A stretch of DNA of 64,000 bases from Arthrobacter sp042667405. GTDB taxonomy: Bacteria > Actinomycetota > Actinomycetes > Actinomycetales > Micrococcaceae. Below, in pieces: positions 16,770 to 23,820 of this stretch. Both the position numbers and the translations under genes were made by a program. The stretch covers positions 1 through 64,000 of the forward strand of contig NZ_JBHVAL010000017.1 in the NCBI RefSeq assembly GCF_042667405.1, written 5' to 3'. Within the stretch, counting starts at the first letter, position 1; every line of letters begins with the position of its first letter. Below the pieces are notes generated by a model. It worked only from the letters and a program-made list of their open reading frames with translations. It made no database searches and was not told the DNA's origin.

Positions 16770-18215
16770 ATGACCGAGCAGGAACCGGCCATCGCCGGTG
16801 CCACTGGCAATGTCAATCCTTCCGAACGTACCCCTGCCGAAAAATCACGAACCTTTTCCGGGATCCTGATTAACACGGCACTGGCCAACATCACCACAAG
16901 TTACTTGTGGTTCGCGTTGACCTTCTGGGTGTACCTGGAGACACGCAACGTAGTCGCCACCGGTGTGGTTGGCGGGGCATACATGCTCCTCATCGCCCTG
17001 TCCAGCATCAGCTTCGGTACCTTTGTGGACCGCTACCGCAAGCTCGCCGTCATGCGATTCGCTGCAGCCTTCACCCTGGTGATGTTCGTGCTGTCCGGGG
17101 TGATGTTCCTGTTGACACCGGAGCCGGCCCTTTTGGACCTTTCCCAACCCTGGTTCTGGATCTTTACCCTGATCATCCTCGCCGGCGCGGTAGTGGAAAA
17201 CATGCGAAACATCGCCCTGTCCACCACCGTCACCATCTTGATCGAACCTGATAAACGAGCCAACGCCAACGGTCTTGTGGGGATGGTCCAGGGACTCATG
17301 TTCATTGTCACCTCAGTCCTTTCCGGACTTTCGGTGGGTTTGCTGGGGATGGGGTGGACAGTGGTGGTTGCCCTGGTCCTCACGGCCTTGGCCTTCGCGC
17401 ACTTGCTGACTCTGCGCTTGCCCGAGGAAGTGCAGGCAGCGGCCTCTGATGCACAGGGTGGTTTCGATCTCCGCGGCTCCTGGGCCGCCGTCATGGCCAT
17501 CTCGGGATTGTTCGCACTGATTATCTTCTCCACGTTCAACAATTTCATCGGCGGGGTCTACATGGCATTGATGGACCCGTATGGCCTTGAGATGTTTCCG
17601 GTGGAAATCTGGGGCGCGGTGTTCGCACTGGGTGCCACGGGTTTCATTCTCGGTGGGGCATTGATAGGCAAGTTCGGACTCGGCTCGAATCCGTTGCGGA
17701 CCCTTCTCATCGCTGTCGCGGTGATGGGAGTAATCGGCGCTGCATTTACTGTCCGCGAGTGGGCCTGGCTCTACATCGTCGGCATCTGGCTGTACATGGC
17801 GCTGGTCCCCGTCGTGGAGGCAGCCGAACAGACAGTCATCCAGAAGGTGGTGCCGTTACCCCGGCAAGGCAGGGTGTTTGGCTTTGCCATGGCCTTCGAA
17901 TCCGCGGCTGCACCCATCACGGCTTTTCTCATTGCGCCCATTGCCCAGTTCTGGATCATTCCCTACGCGCGGTCCGCCGAAGGCGCGCAGCAGCTGAAAC
18001 CGTTGTTGGGAGAAGGAACGTCGCGGGGTATTGCCCTGGTTTTCCTGGTGGCAGGCCTGGTCATGATCGCCGCCGCGCTTCTGGCCTTCCTGACCCCCGT
18101 GTACCGTCGCGTCAGTAACTCCTATGCCCAAGCGGAAACACAAACCCAAGACCCGGACACCCAAGACCCGGACACCCAGTCTCCACGCCAGGGCGCGGTT
18201 ACTGACCTATCTTGA
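16770..18215 (+). CDS. MFS transporter (exporter-like)
   Basis: 481 residues with about 12 hydrophobic segments. After a 25-residue soluble N-terminus, SGILINTALANITTSYLWFALTFWVYLETRNVVATGVV begins helix 1. The helix 2-3 loop reads GTFVDRYRKLAVMR, the MFS GxxxDRxxR signature. The layout resembles EntS/multidrug or siderophore exporters; the substrate is unknown. The C-terminus holds a short DPDTQ repeat. Its 3' end overlaps the end of the convergent Asp23 operon by 17 bp. Confidence 0.85.
   Translation: MTEQEPAIAGATGNVNPSERTPAEKSRTFSGILINTALANITTSYLWFALTFWVYLETRNVVATGVVGGAYMLLIALSSISFGTFVDRYRKLAVMRFAAAFTLVMFVLSGVMFLLTPEPALLDLSQPWFWIFTLIILAGAVVENMRNIALSTTVTILIEPDKRANANGLVGMVQGLMFIVTSVLSGLSVGLLGMGWTVVVALVLTALAFAHLLTLRLPEEVQAAASDAQGGFDLRGSWAAVMAISGLFALIIFSTFNNFIGGVYMALMDPYGLEMFPVEIWGAVFALGATGFILGGALIGKFGLGSNPLRTLLIAVAVMGVIGAAFTVREWAWLYIVGIWLYMALVPVVEAAEQTVIQKVVPLPRQGRVFGFAMAFESAAAPITAFLIAPIAQFWIIPYARSAEGAQQLKPLLGEGTSRGIALVFLVAGLVMIAAALLAFLTPVYRRVSNSYAQAETQTQDPDTQDPDTQSPRQGAVTDLS
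18145..18174 (+). repeat. Tandem 15-bp repeat
   Basis: CCCAAGACCCGGACA is repeated twice without a gap inside the 3' end of the MFS gene, giving the peptide repeat QDPDT. Confidence 0.8.
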
Positions 18216-18528
18216 CCACCAGAATTTCGACGACGGCGCTCTTGTTTCCGAGGCGTCTGCGGACCGCCGCGGCTGCTTCGCGGGCAACTTCCGGTGCAGG
18301 GCGGAGGATTCCGACGCCGATGCGGGCCTTGACGGCGATGCCGTCGCCATGCCCTGAAAGGCCGATCAGGGGCAGCTGTTCTCCGGTAACTGCTGCAACA
18401 GCTGCGCCGGCGATCGACTGCCAGAAGGGCTGTGCCGGGTAGACCGCCATAACCCCGTCAACTCCCTGGACGACGCCCAGGAGTTCTTCGGCAAGGGTGG
18501 GGGAGTTGGTCTCCAGGTGTTCCGTCAT
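18199..18528 (-). CDS. Asp23-operon small protein (Asp23-like fold suspected)
   Basis: 109 residues. MTEHLETNSPTLAEELLGVVQGVDGVMAVYPAQPFWQS is followed by a strand-rich middle (GLSGHGDGIAVKARIGV) and a helix with PEVAREAAAAVRRRLGN, then VVEILVVKIG. The pattern of a strand pair, a helix and a final strand echoes the Asp23/Gls24 domain, but the match is by eye only. The ATG overlaps the upstream stop (ATGA), making it the eighth and last gene of the operon. No signal or membrane segment. Confidence 0.75.
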   Translation of the reverse strand: MTEHLETNSPTLAEELLGVVQGVDGVMAVYPAQPFWQSIAGAAVAAVTGEQLPLIGLSGHGDGIAVKARIGVGILRPAPEVAREAAAAVRRRLGNKSAVVEILVVKIGQ

Positions 18529-19130
18529 GGCTGGTCCTCCGTGTTCGGTGGTATCGCTGGCGCGGAAGGCTCCAGCACGTCGGTGACCGTGATGTTGATG
18601 GCCTGGATGTTGAGTTCGGTCTGCACGCCCAGCACCGCCGCGAGTTCATTCCGGAGGGCGTCCGCGTGCTCTTCCATGGAGCGTCCATAAACCACCGCGA
18701 TCTCCACGTCGACGTCGATCCCGGTGCCCGGCGTCGTAATGTCGCCTGTCAGGCGGCACTTACCGGCAGCTGTTCCGGGCATCGAGTCGACCACTGAGCG
18801 GATCAACGCTGACACAGAGCCCTCGGTCTCCCAGAGGGCATCTTGCGGGTCTTCAGTGCGGAGCGGGATGCTACGGCCGGGACGCAACTCCAGGTGGAGG
18901 TTAGCCAGGATGTCCTGCATCCAGTCATCGTTGCCCGAACCGGCGGCGGCCACGTCCGAGGCAAGCAGTTCATGGCCCAGTTCGGAGAGCCTGCGCAGGG
19001 AAGCCAGTCCGGCTTGGCATTCGGGGCAGACCTCCACGTGTGCGGGATCAGTAATGTATCCGGTGTCCAAGTAAGCGCTCAGTTCCGCGAGGCTGTGCCC
19101 GCATTCCAAAGCATCGCCGGGGGTTTTCAT
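18525..19130 (-). CDS. Zinc-finger anti-sigma domain fused to Asp23-like domain
   Basis: 201 residues. The N-terminus contains His31-x3-Cys35-x2-Cys38 (HVEVCPEC) with Cys10/His12 upstream, the ZAS zinc-binding pattern of anti-sigma factors. After a linker, residues of about 95-185 (SVSALIRSVVDSMPGTAAGKCRLTGDITTPGTGIDVDVEIAVVYG, ELNIQAINITVTDVL) resemble an Asp23 domain. No transmembrane segment is present. The ATG at 19130 overlaps the sigma-factor stop (ATGA) and follows GGAGGAG, so the sigma factor and this protein are made together. The likely role is to hold the sigma factor inactive, with the Asp23-like part linking it to the other Asp23 proteins of the operon; this is inference. Confidence 0.78.
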   Translation of the reverse strand: MKTPGDALECGHSLAELSAYLDTGYITDPAHVEVCPECQAGLASLRRLSELGHELLASDVAAAGSGNDDWMQDILANLHLELRPGRSIPLRTEDPQDALWETEGSVSALIRSVVDSMPGTAAGKCRLTGDITTPGTGIDVDVEIAVVYGRSMEEHADALRNELAAVLGVQTELNIQAINITVTDVLEPSAPAIPPNTEDQP

Positions 19131-19723
19131 CGCCACTCCTCCATTGTGCGTGCCAGGGCAACCCGTGCCCTGGCAAGGCGGCCACGGACGCTGTCAGGGC
19201 TGATGTTCAAGGTCAGTGCAATCTCCTCGTAGCTCAGCTCGTTGAATTCCTTGAGTACCCAACAACGGCGCTGCTCCTCGGGAAGCCGTTGAAGCGCCGA
19301 TTTCAAGGCGTCCACCCTGGAAGCATTGACCGCGGTGCTTTCCGGGTCCTGGGTCCGCGGCCCCGACCCCGAATCAGCGAGGGCCTCCACCTCGTCCCAC
19401 GCCACATGGTTGCGCCGCTTGCGCAGGTGGTCAATGCTGCGGGTGCCTACGATACGCAGCAGCCAACTTCTTACTGCGGCGGGATCCCGAAGGTTGTCCA
19501 GCTGTTTCCACGCCTGCACCAGGCTCTCCTGGACGACGTCGTCCGCGTCCGCCAAGGTGCCCGTCAACCGTCGGGCTGTGGCCCTCATCAACGGTCCGTG
19601 GCGCCGGGCGAGTGCTTCGAAGGCGGCAGTATCGCCATCTGCTGCCCGACCCGCCAGCAACGCGTCCGGCACGAGGTCCAGGTGTTGCTGTGCTGCGGCG
19701 GAGGCCGCAGGTGAACCAGTCAC
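19127..19723 (-). CDS. Sigma-70 family (ECF-type) RNA polymerase sigma factor
   Basis: 198 residues. Region 2 covers LARRHGPLMRATARRLTGTLADADDVVQESLVQAWKQLDNL and RSWLLRIVGTRSIDHLRKRRN; region 4 covers ALQRLPEEQRRCWVLKEFNELSYEEIALTLNISPDSVRGRLARARVAL. No region 1 or 3, as in ECF factors. The GTG at 19723 follows GGAAAGG; an open frame continues 88 codons upstream but reads as non-protein. The next gene carries a ZAS anti-sigma motif, the usual ECF partner order. Its placement inside an Asp23 envelope-stress operon suggests that it drives that operon or its regulon. Confidence 0.92.
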   Translation of the reverse strand: MTGSPAASAAAQQHLDLVPDALLAGRAADGDTAAFEALARRHGPLMRATARRLTGTLADADDVVQESLVQAWKQLDNLRDPAAVRSWLLRIVGTRSIDHLRKRRNHVAWDEVEALADSGSGPRTQDPESTAVNASRVDALKSALQRLPEEQRRCWVLKEFNELSYEEIALTLNISPDSVRGRLARARVALARTMEEWR

Positions 19724-19791
19724 GTTTCTGCCTTTCCAGTGTTGTGAGTCGGCACTTGATCCCCGAGGGCCAGGGACTTGGGGATGCCTCT

Positions 19792-20397
19792 TTACCGGGC
19801 CCGGCGCGAGCCTGACACCCGGGTTCCGGGACCACTCGTGATTCGGACCAGGGCGGGCGCCGGATGGCCCAGCCAGGCGTCCAGCTCCAGGAGCAGCTGT
19901 TCCGCCGTGTCGCCGAGCTCCCGGGGGCACGCCCCTTTGCGGGCCTCCAAGCGGAGCCGCAGAGCCGTGCCGCGCCGGGATTCCCACGCCGAGACAGAGG
20001 TGGCCAGCACGTCAGGGTGACCAGTGAGGGCTTCCCTGACGGCTGCCGAGACCAGTCCGGTATCCACCACGGTTCGGCCCGCACTGCCTTCCGAGTCCTC
20101 CGCGAATCGAGGTGTTTTGCCGCCTCCTTGGGAAGCGATCCAGGCCGCGCCCAGGATGGCACCGACCAGCAGCACGGTGATTCCCAACACCAACCACCAG
20201 CTCCGGACAGGGTCGGGCAGGGGTGCCGTGCCAACCAGATTGCGGAGTCTATCCCGCGCAGTTGATCCGGTGGTTGTCCAGAACTCTGCAACCCCTGGCA
20301 GGGTCCCGGCCGCGATCAGTGCGGCTCCGGCTCCCAGCAGGACGATCCCCAGGACGCTGAGCAGGATCCGGTTGAGTGTCCGGTTCGTGTTTCTCAT
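19792..20397 (-). CDS. AmaP-like membrane protein of the Asp23 operon
   Basis: 201 residues. Two membrane segments (RILLSVLGIVLLGAGAALIAAG near residues 10-31, and SWWLVLGITVLLVGAILGAAWIA near 66-88) flank a loop and are followed by a soluble Asp23-like domain (RTVVDTGLVSAAVREALTGHPDVLATSVS, RLRLEARKGA, LLLELDAWLG). This matches the layout of AmaP, the anchor of Asp23 at the membrane in staphylococci, though it is not clearly homologous across its length. It lies 13 bp after the DUF6286-type gene and 68 bp before the sigma gene. Confidence 0.75.
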   Translation of the reverse strand: MRNTNRTLNRILLSVLGIVLLGAGAALIAAGTLPGVAEFWTTTGSTARDRLRNLVGTAPLPDPVRSWWLVLGITVLLVGAILGAAWIASQGGGKTPRFAEDSEGSAGRTVVDTGLVSAAVREALTGHPDVLATSVSAWESRRGTALRLRLEARKGACPRELGDTAEQLLLELDAWLGHPAPALVRITSGPGTRVSGSRRAR

Positions 20398-20410
20398 TGA
20401 CCTGCCTTTC

Positions 20411-20992
20411 TCATTGCCCCACCGCTCCTTCGTTCAGAATGTGGACGCTGGACCGCAGCGGACGATCCATCGCGTAGGCGGCCAGTTCGCCGTCGACCGT
20501 TTCCTGGATGTCTGCCGCCACCAGCGGTTCGCCCGACGTCGGACGCACTTGGACGCGGACGGTCCGTCCGCCGACGGTGGTGGTCACCTGCCCGGGGGCA
20601 AGGCCCGTTGCGCGCCGGACCTTTCGGGACACCGCTGCCGCAATCACCTCGTGGTCAACCACGACGGCGGCGCGCCCGCCGGCGATGGACCGGCGTTGTC
20701 GTCGTCCCCTTCCGAAGGCCACTCCGAACAGCACCAGTGCCAGCGTTCCGAGTCCTGCCCCAGCCGCCACCATGCCCGCCTGAGTGGTGTTGGCCGGAAG
20801 CTCGATCAACCAACGGAACATCTGCGCCGGGCTGGCCAGCAAGGGTTGGTCTTTGAGCAGCCACAGCACGGATTCCAGAGCCAGCCAGAGGGAGACGGCC
20901 GCCACGAGGGTTGCGGTCACGATGGAGGGGACCGCCCTTGAGGAGTGAGTTTCGCGCCGGACCAAGCGGCGGATGGTGGCGTCCTTGCTCAT
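20411..20992 (-). CDS. DUF6286-type membrane protein of the Asp23 operon
   Basis: 193 residues. A short basic N-terminus precedes two membrane helices (SIVTATLVAAVSLWLALESVLWLL and AGMVAAGAGLGTLALVLFGVAFG); then an Arg-rich segment and a soluble C-terminal domain (VVVDHEVIAAAVSRKVRRATGLAPGQVTTTVGG). DUF6286 proteins accompany Asp23 genes in actinobacteria; function unknown. The ATG overlaps the stop of the preceding gene. Confidence 0.75.
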   Translation of the reverse strand: MSKDATIRRLVRRETHSSRAVPSIVTATLVAAVSLWLALESVLWLLKDQPLLASPAQMFRWLIELPANTTQAGMVAAGAGLGTLALVLFGVAFGRGRRQRRSIAGGRAAVVVDHEVIAAAVSRKVRRATGLAPGQVTTTVGGRTVRVQVRPTSGEPLVAADIQETVDGELAAYAMDRPLRSSVHILNEGAVGQ

Positions 20993-21363
20993 TCGACCCT
21001 CCTTTCCTTGGGCTGCCGGGGCTTACCTCCGGTGAGGCGGATGTCCACACGGCCTATGGTCAATCCCGTGATGGCCGTGCCGCGGGCCACGATTTCCTTC
21101 CGGGCAGCCTGGGCTTGTTCGAAAACCGTCTCGGGACTGCTCCGTCGCAACAGCAGCGGCGGGAGGGCCAATTTGACTGTGACGTTGACACCGAGCCTTC
21201 CAGCGTCGTCGTCCAACCTTGCTGACACATCGCCCGTCTCCACGCCGAACGCGTGGGCGGTGACCGATTCAACGGTTTTCCGGATCGCCGCGTGGGCGAG
21301 CCGGTTATGTCCAATCCGTTCTGCGGCGCATGAGCCCCGGCCGGCGGACGCCCCGCTGCTCAT
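20989..21363 (-). CDS. Asp23-like protein (second copy)
   Basis: 124 residues without membrane segments. RIGHNRLAHAAIRKTVESVTAHAFGVETGDVSARLDDDAGRLGVNVTVKLALP follows the Asp23 pattern (helix, strand pair), and AITGLTIGRVDIRLTG corresponds to the last strand. It is shorter and more diverged than the copy at 21548. ATGA overlaps on both sides give tight coupling within the operon. Confidence 0.75.
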   Translation of the reverse strand: MSSGASAGRGSCAAERIGHNRLAHAAIRKTVESVTAHAFGVETGDVSARLDDDAGRLGVNVTVKLALPPLLLRRSSPETVFEQAQAARKEIVARGTAITGLTIGRVDIRLTGGKPRQPKERRVE

Positions 21364-21551
21364 GAGGAGGATCGCTTGCCCCGCAGAGCATCAAGCACCC
21401 CGCGAAGGTCAAGCTTTCCCTCGGCGGAGCGGCCCAACACCGCACCGACTCCCATGAAGAGTGCCGTGAGCAGCAGGCCCCAAAACCCGAAGGCCAGCCC
21501 CGCCAGCGCAAGCACCGCCCCTATGGCCAGCCCCGCGGTCGTGGGGCTCAC
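21360..21551 (-). CDS. DUF2273-like small membrane protein (63 aa)
   Basis: Two adjacent hydrophobic segments (AGLAIGAVLALAGLAFGFWGLLLTALFMGVGAVLG) and a short basic tail (DLRGVLDALRGKRSSS). Small DUF2273-type membrane peptides sit beside Asp23 in Gram-positive operons and are thought to help anchor Asp23 at the membrane. The start overlaps the Asp23 stop and the stop overlaps the next start. Confidence 0.78.
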   Translation of the reverse strand: MSPTTAGLAIGAVLALAGLAFGFWGLLLTALFMGVGAVLGRSAEGKLDLRGVLDALRGKRSSS

Positions 21552-22036
21552 GAGACCCTCGGTTCACGGTCGACGTCATCGGATTCGGAGTCCTCTGACG
21601 GAACGTGGATGTCCGTGATCGTCACGTTCACCTCGGTCACTTCCATTCCCACCAAGTCCTCGATGGCGGTGTACACGGCGTCGCGGGCGTTGTCCGCCAC
21701 TTCCTGAAGCGGATGCGGATATTCGACAACCAGGGTCACGTCCACGGCTACCTGGGTTTGGCCTACTTCCACGCTGACTCCCTGGGTGAGGTCCTTCTGG
21801 CCCACCTTTTCACGCAGGTTGCCGATGGCCCGGGCCGCGCCGCCTCCCAAGGCATGCACTCCCGGAATCTCCTGGATGGCGATGCCGGCGATCTTGGCGA
21901 CAACGCCGTCGGCGACCGTGGTGGCGCCGCGGCCGTCTTTGCCCTTGTCCCGTACGGGTGCGTCCACCACTGTTCCGGAGGCGTTCTGCTTGTTCTTGGC
22001 CGGTACGTCTGCGGGGGTGTGCGTTTGGATCGTCAT
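21548..22036 (-). CDS. Asp23/Gls24 family envelope stress protein
   Basis: 162 residues and first gene of the operon. After a charged leader, GATTVADGVVAKIAGIAIQEIPGVHALGGG is the Asp23 signature, followed by QTQVAVDVTLVVEYPHPLQEVADNARDAVYTAIEDLVGMEVTEVNVTITDIHVP. The C-terminus is acidic. Asp23-family proteins form membrane-associated filaments and respond to cell-wall or alkaline stress. AGGAG lies 8 nt before the ATG. The promoter region holds a Crp/GlxR-like box. Confidence 0.92.
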   Translation of the reverse strand: MTIQTHTPADVPAKNKQNASGTVVDAPVRDKGKDGRGATTVADGVVAKIAGIAIQEIPGVHALGGGAARAIGNLREKVGQKDLTQGVSVEVGQTQVAVDVTLVVEYPHPLQEVADNARDAVYTAIEDLVGMEVTEVNVTITDIHVPSEDSESDDVDREPRVS

Positions 22037-22128
22037 GGCGTTGGCTCCTGTCCGTTGCTTGCGGCGCCCTCTTGTGCGCCGTCATGAATAAGACGTTCTG
22101 GTCCGCTGCTTCCTCACGCGGAAATTAA

Positions 22129-22144
22129 TGTGATGTATGTCACT
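22129..22144. promoter_or_regulatory. Crp/GlxR-like binding site
   Basis: TGTGATGTATGTCACT matches the actinobacterial Crp/GlxR consensus TGTGANNTANNTCACA except for the last base. It lies between the divergent Asp23 operon and the small gene at 22227, so it could affect both. Confidence 0.55.
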
Positions 22145-22172
22145 TGTGAACGGTTGCGCTGGTCTGCTTAGT

Positions 22173-22197
22173 TAGTTTGTCATATAACTAGTTTGTC
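22173..22197. promoter_or_regulatory. Direct repeats TAGTTTGTC
   Basis: TAGTTTGTC occurs at 22173-22181 and 22189-22197, 16 bp apart, in an AT-rich stretch just upstream of the 22227 gene. The spacing fits neighbouring faces of the helix for a regulator, or a -35/-10 region. Confidence 0.35.
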
Positions 22198-22226
22198 GAG
22201 TTATTTCATTACGGAAAGGGCACCAA

Positions 22227-22499
22227 GTGACTGCAGTAGTTGTGTCTGGGACGAACGCCGGGGCGATTCCGGAAACCGCTGAGGAAATCCCACTTTCCAC
22301 GCCGACGAGGAGAACCGGCCTCTTGGATGTTGTGTGGACGGCGGCGGCACGGGTGGAGGGCCTCCAGTGGGAAATGGATGAAGCTGAGGAATCCCTGGCC
22401 CAGGCGATGCGAAGCGCGGTTGAAGCCGGAGCTGGCCTTCCGGACCTGGCGATTGCTTCCGGGATGAGTTTCGCGGACATTGGGAAGTTGCTCGGATAG
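22227..22499 (+). CDS. Small protein of unknown function (90 aa)
   Basis: The GTG start is 6 nt after GGAAAGGG. A disordered N-terminus (VVVSGTNAGAIPETAEEIP) is followed by a helical body (LLDVVWTAAARVEGLQWEMDEAEESLAQAMRSAVEAG) and a C-terminal segment PDLAIASGMSFADIGKLLG that looks like half of a helix-turn-helix. No signal peptide. It is divergent from the Asp23 operon and shares its regulatory region, so it may belong to the same stress response. Confidence 0.7.
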   Translation: MTAVVVSGTNAGAIPETAEEIPLSTPTRRTGLLDVVWTAAARVEGLQWEMDEAEESLAQAMRSAVEAGAGLPDLAIASGMSFADIGKLLG

Positions 22500-22560
22500 C
22501 TGGTCCTTGAAGCTTGAGCAAATCTTGAGATGACCCGGCGTCGTTCTTGAGGGCCCTGCC

Positions 22561-22593
22561 TGATGGTTGAAACATCAGCCATTGGAGCTGATG
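22561..22593 (+). promoter_or_regulatory. Leader with alternative hairpins
   Basis: CATCAGC (22573-22579) can pair with GCTGATG (22587-22593) or, through CATCA, with the upstream TGATG (22561-22565). The two folds exclude each other, as in an attenuator. The ribosome site of the 61-aa gene follows directly. Confidence 0.4.
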
Positions 22594-22617
22594 GGAACTT
22601 TCAGGAAGGCGACCGAA

Positions 22618-22803
22618 ATGACTGCTCAAATCACTGCCAGGCCCAACGGCGCCAACGCTGCCGACACCCGCTCCCCGGAGGTCGCACGCCAACCGGAAGA
22701 TGCACCGGGCCAGGCCCGTACAGGCGTGGCCGTCCGCGAACCCTTCAACCCCCTGGCCGCTGGGCTTCGGAGCATCTGGCCCCAATCGGTGGTCGGATTC
22801 TAG
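22618..22803 (+). CDS. Small protein of unknown function (61 aa)
   Basis: Starts MTAQITARPNGANAADTR at an ATG 8 nt after AGGAAGG and ends LRSIWPQSVVGF. It is rich in Ala, Pro and Arg and probably disordered, except for a hydrophobic C-terminus (PLAAGLRSIWPQSVVGF). It has its own structured leader and a strong terminator at 22822-22845, which supports real expression. No family recognised. Confidence 0.6.
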   Translation: MTAQITARPNGANAADTRSPEVARQPEDAPGQARTGVAVREPFNPLAAGLRSIWPQSVVGF

Positions 22804-22821
22804 GCCCCTGCCGGACGGTTG

Positions 22822-22845
22822 GGACAGGCACCTGGGTGCCTGTCC
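22822..22845 (+). terminator. Terminator after the 61-aa gene
   Basis: GGACAGGCAC (22822-22831) pairs perfectly with GTGCCTGTCC (22836-22845) around CTGG. No T-run follows, as is usual in high-GC actinobacteria. Confidence 0.7.
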
Positions 22846-22932
22846 GGCGTCGTTAAGGGTCGTGGCTTTCGGGTGACTCCGGTGGGACGATGGTGTCCAC
22901 CGGAACTAAGGAGGCTTGTCATCAAAGAGGAG

Positions 22933-23733
22933 ATGAGGAAGGCCGCTGACGTGGCCGAGGAAGCCTCAAATTCACGTACCTTCGAGATCGTTGCGCGTGC
23001 CGGATACGCCGTCAGTGGCCTGCTGCATGTGCTCATCGGGGTTATTGCGCTTCAGCTGGCCTTCGGGCGCGGCGGCGAAGCCGATGTTTCGGGGGCGGTC
23101 GCCTCGCTGGCCAGCCAGCCCGTCGGGCCCCTGCTTCTCTGGGCCTGCTTTGGCGCCTGCGCGGCGCTGGCTTTGTGGCAACTTGGAAACGCGATCCTTG
23201 GGGAACGGACCTCGTCCAGGAAATTGACCAAGAGGCTCTCTGCCGTCGGCCAGGCGCTCGTGTTCGCAGCGCTGGCAGCCACCATTGTTTCGTTCATTAT
23301 GGGCAAGGGGAAGAACAGCCGCGAGGCCAGCACCGACTTCACTGCCACCCTCATGAGCGCTCCGTTTGGAGTGTTCCTGCTCGTCGCCATTGGTGTGGGC
23401 GTCGCCGTCACCGGCATCTTCTTCGCCGTACGTGGTTTCCGGCAGACCTTCAAGAGGGACATCTCGTTGTCCTCCGAAGAGGCAGTCCGGAAGTTTCAAG
23501 TCGGCGTGGGCATGGTGGGCTACATCGCCAAGGGCGTTGCCCTGTTCCTGGTTGGCCTCCTGGTGGTAATTGCCGCTGTACGGACCCAGCCGGAGCAGTC
23601 GACTGGCTTGGATGGGAGCTTGAAGGCTTTGCGGGAACAACCGTATGGGCCATACTTGCTGGCGGCAGTTGCAGTAGGGCTGATTGCCTACGGACTCTTC
23701 CTGATGGTCAAAGCCAAGTCCCTCCGGACCTGA
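22933..23733 (+). CDS. DUF1206 family membrane protein
   Basis: 266 residues with six hydrophobic segments in three pairs, each pair opening with a sequence like RAGYAVSGLLHVLIG, SAVGQALVFAALA or GMVGYIAKGVALFLVG. This threefold repeat is the DUF1206 pattern; function unknown, often near stress genes. The ATG at 22933 has GAGGAG directly against it (too close), while a perfect AAGGAGG at 22908-22914 faces an in-frame ATC at 22921 and an out-of-frame TTG (22916) whose six-codon reading ends in a TGA overlapping the ATG. Translation may therefore be coupled to a tiny leader or start at ATC. Confidence 0.85.
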   Translation: MRKAADVAEEASNSRTFEIVARAGYAVSGLLHVLIGVIALQLAFGRGGEADVSGAVASLASQPVGPLLLWACFGACAALALWQLGNAILGERTSSRKLTKRLSAVGQALVFAALAATIVSFIMGKGKNSREASTDFTATLMSAPFGVFLLVAIGVGVAVTGIFFAVRGFRQTFKRDISLSSEEAVRKFQVGVGMVGYIAKGVALFLVGLLVVIAAVRTQPEQSTGLDGSLKALREQPYGPYLLAAVAVGLIAYGLFLMVKAKSLRT

Positions 23734-23820
23734 CCCGGGTTGGCCCGGTTGCCGTTTAGGTGGCCGGTTGCTGGGTACAGGGCAAACGAACCGAGCAGGC
23801 TATCTGAAGGGGCCAGAACC

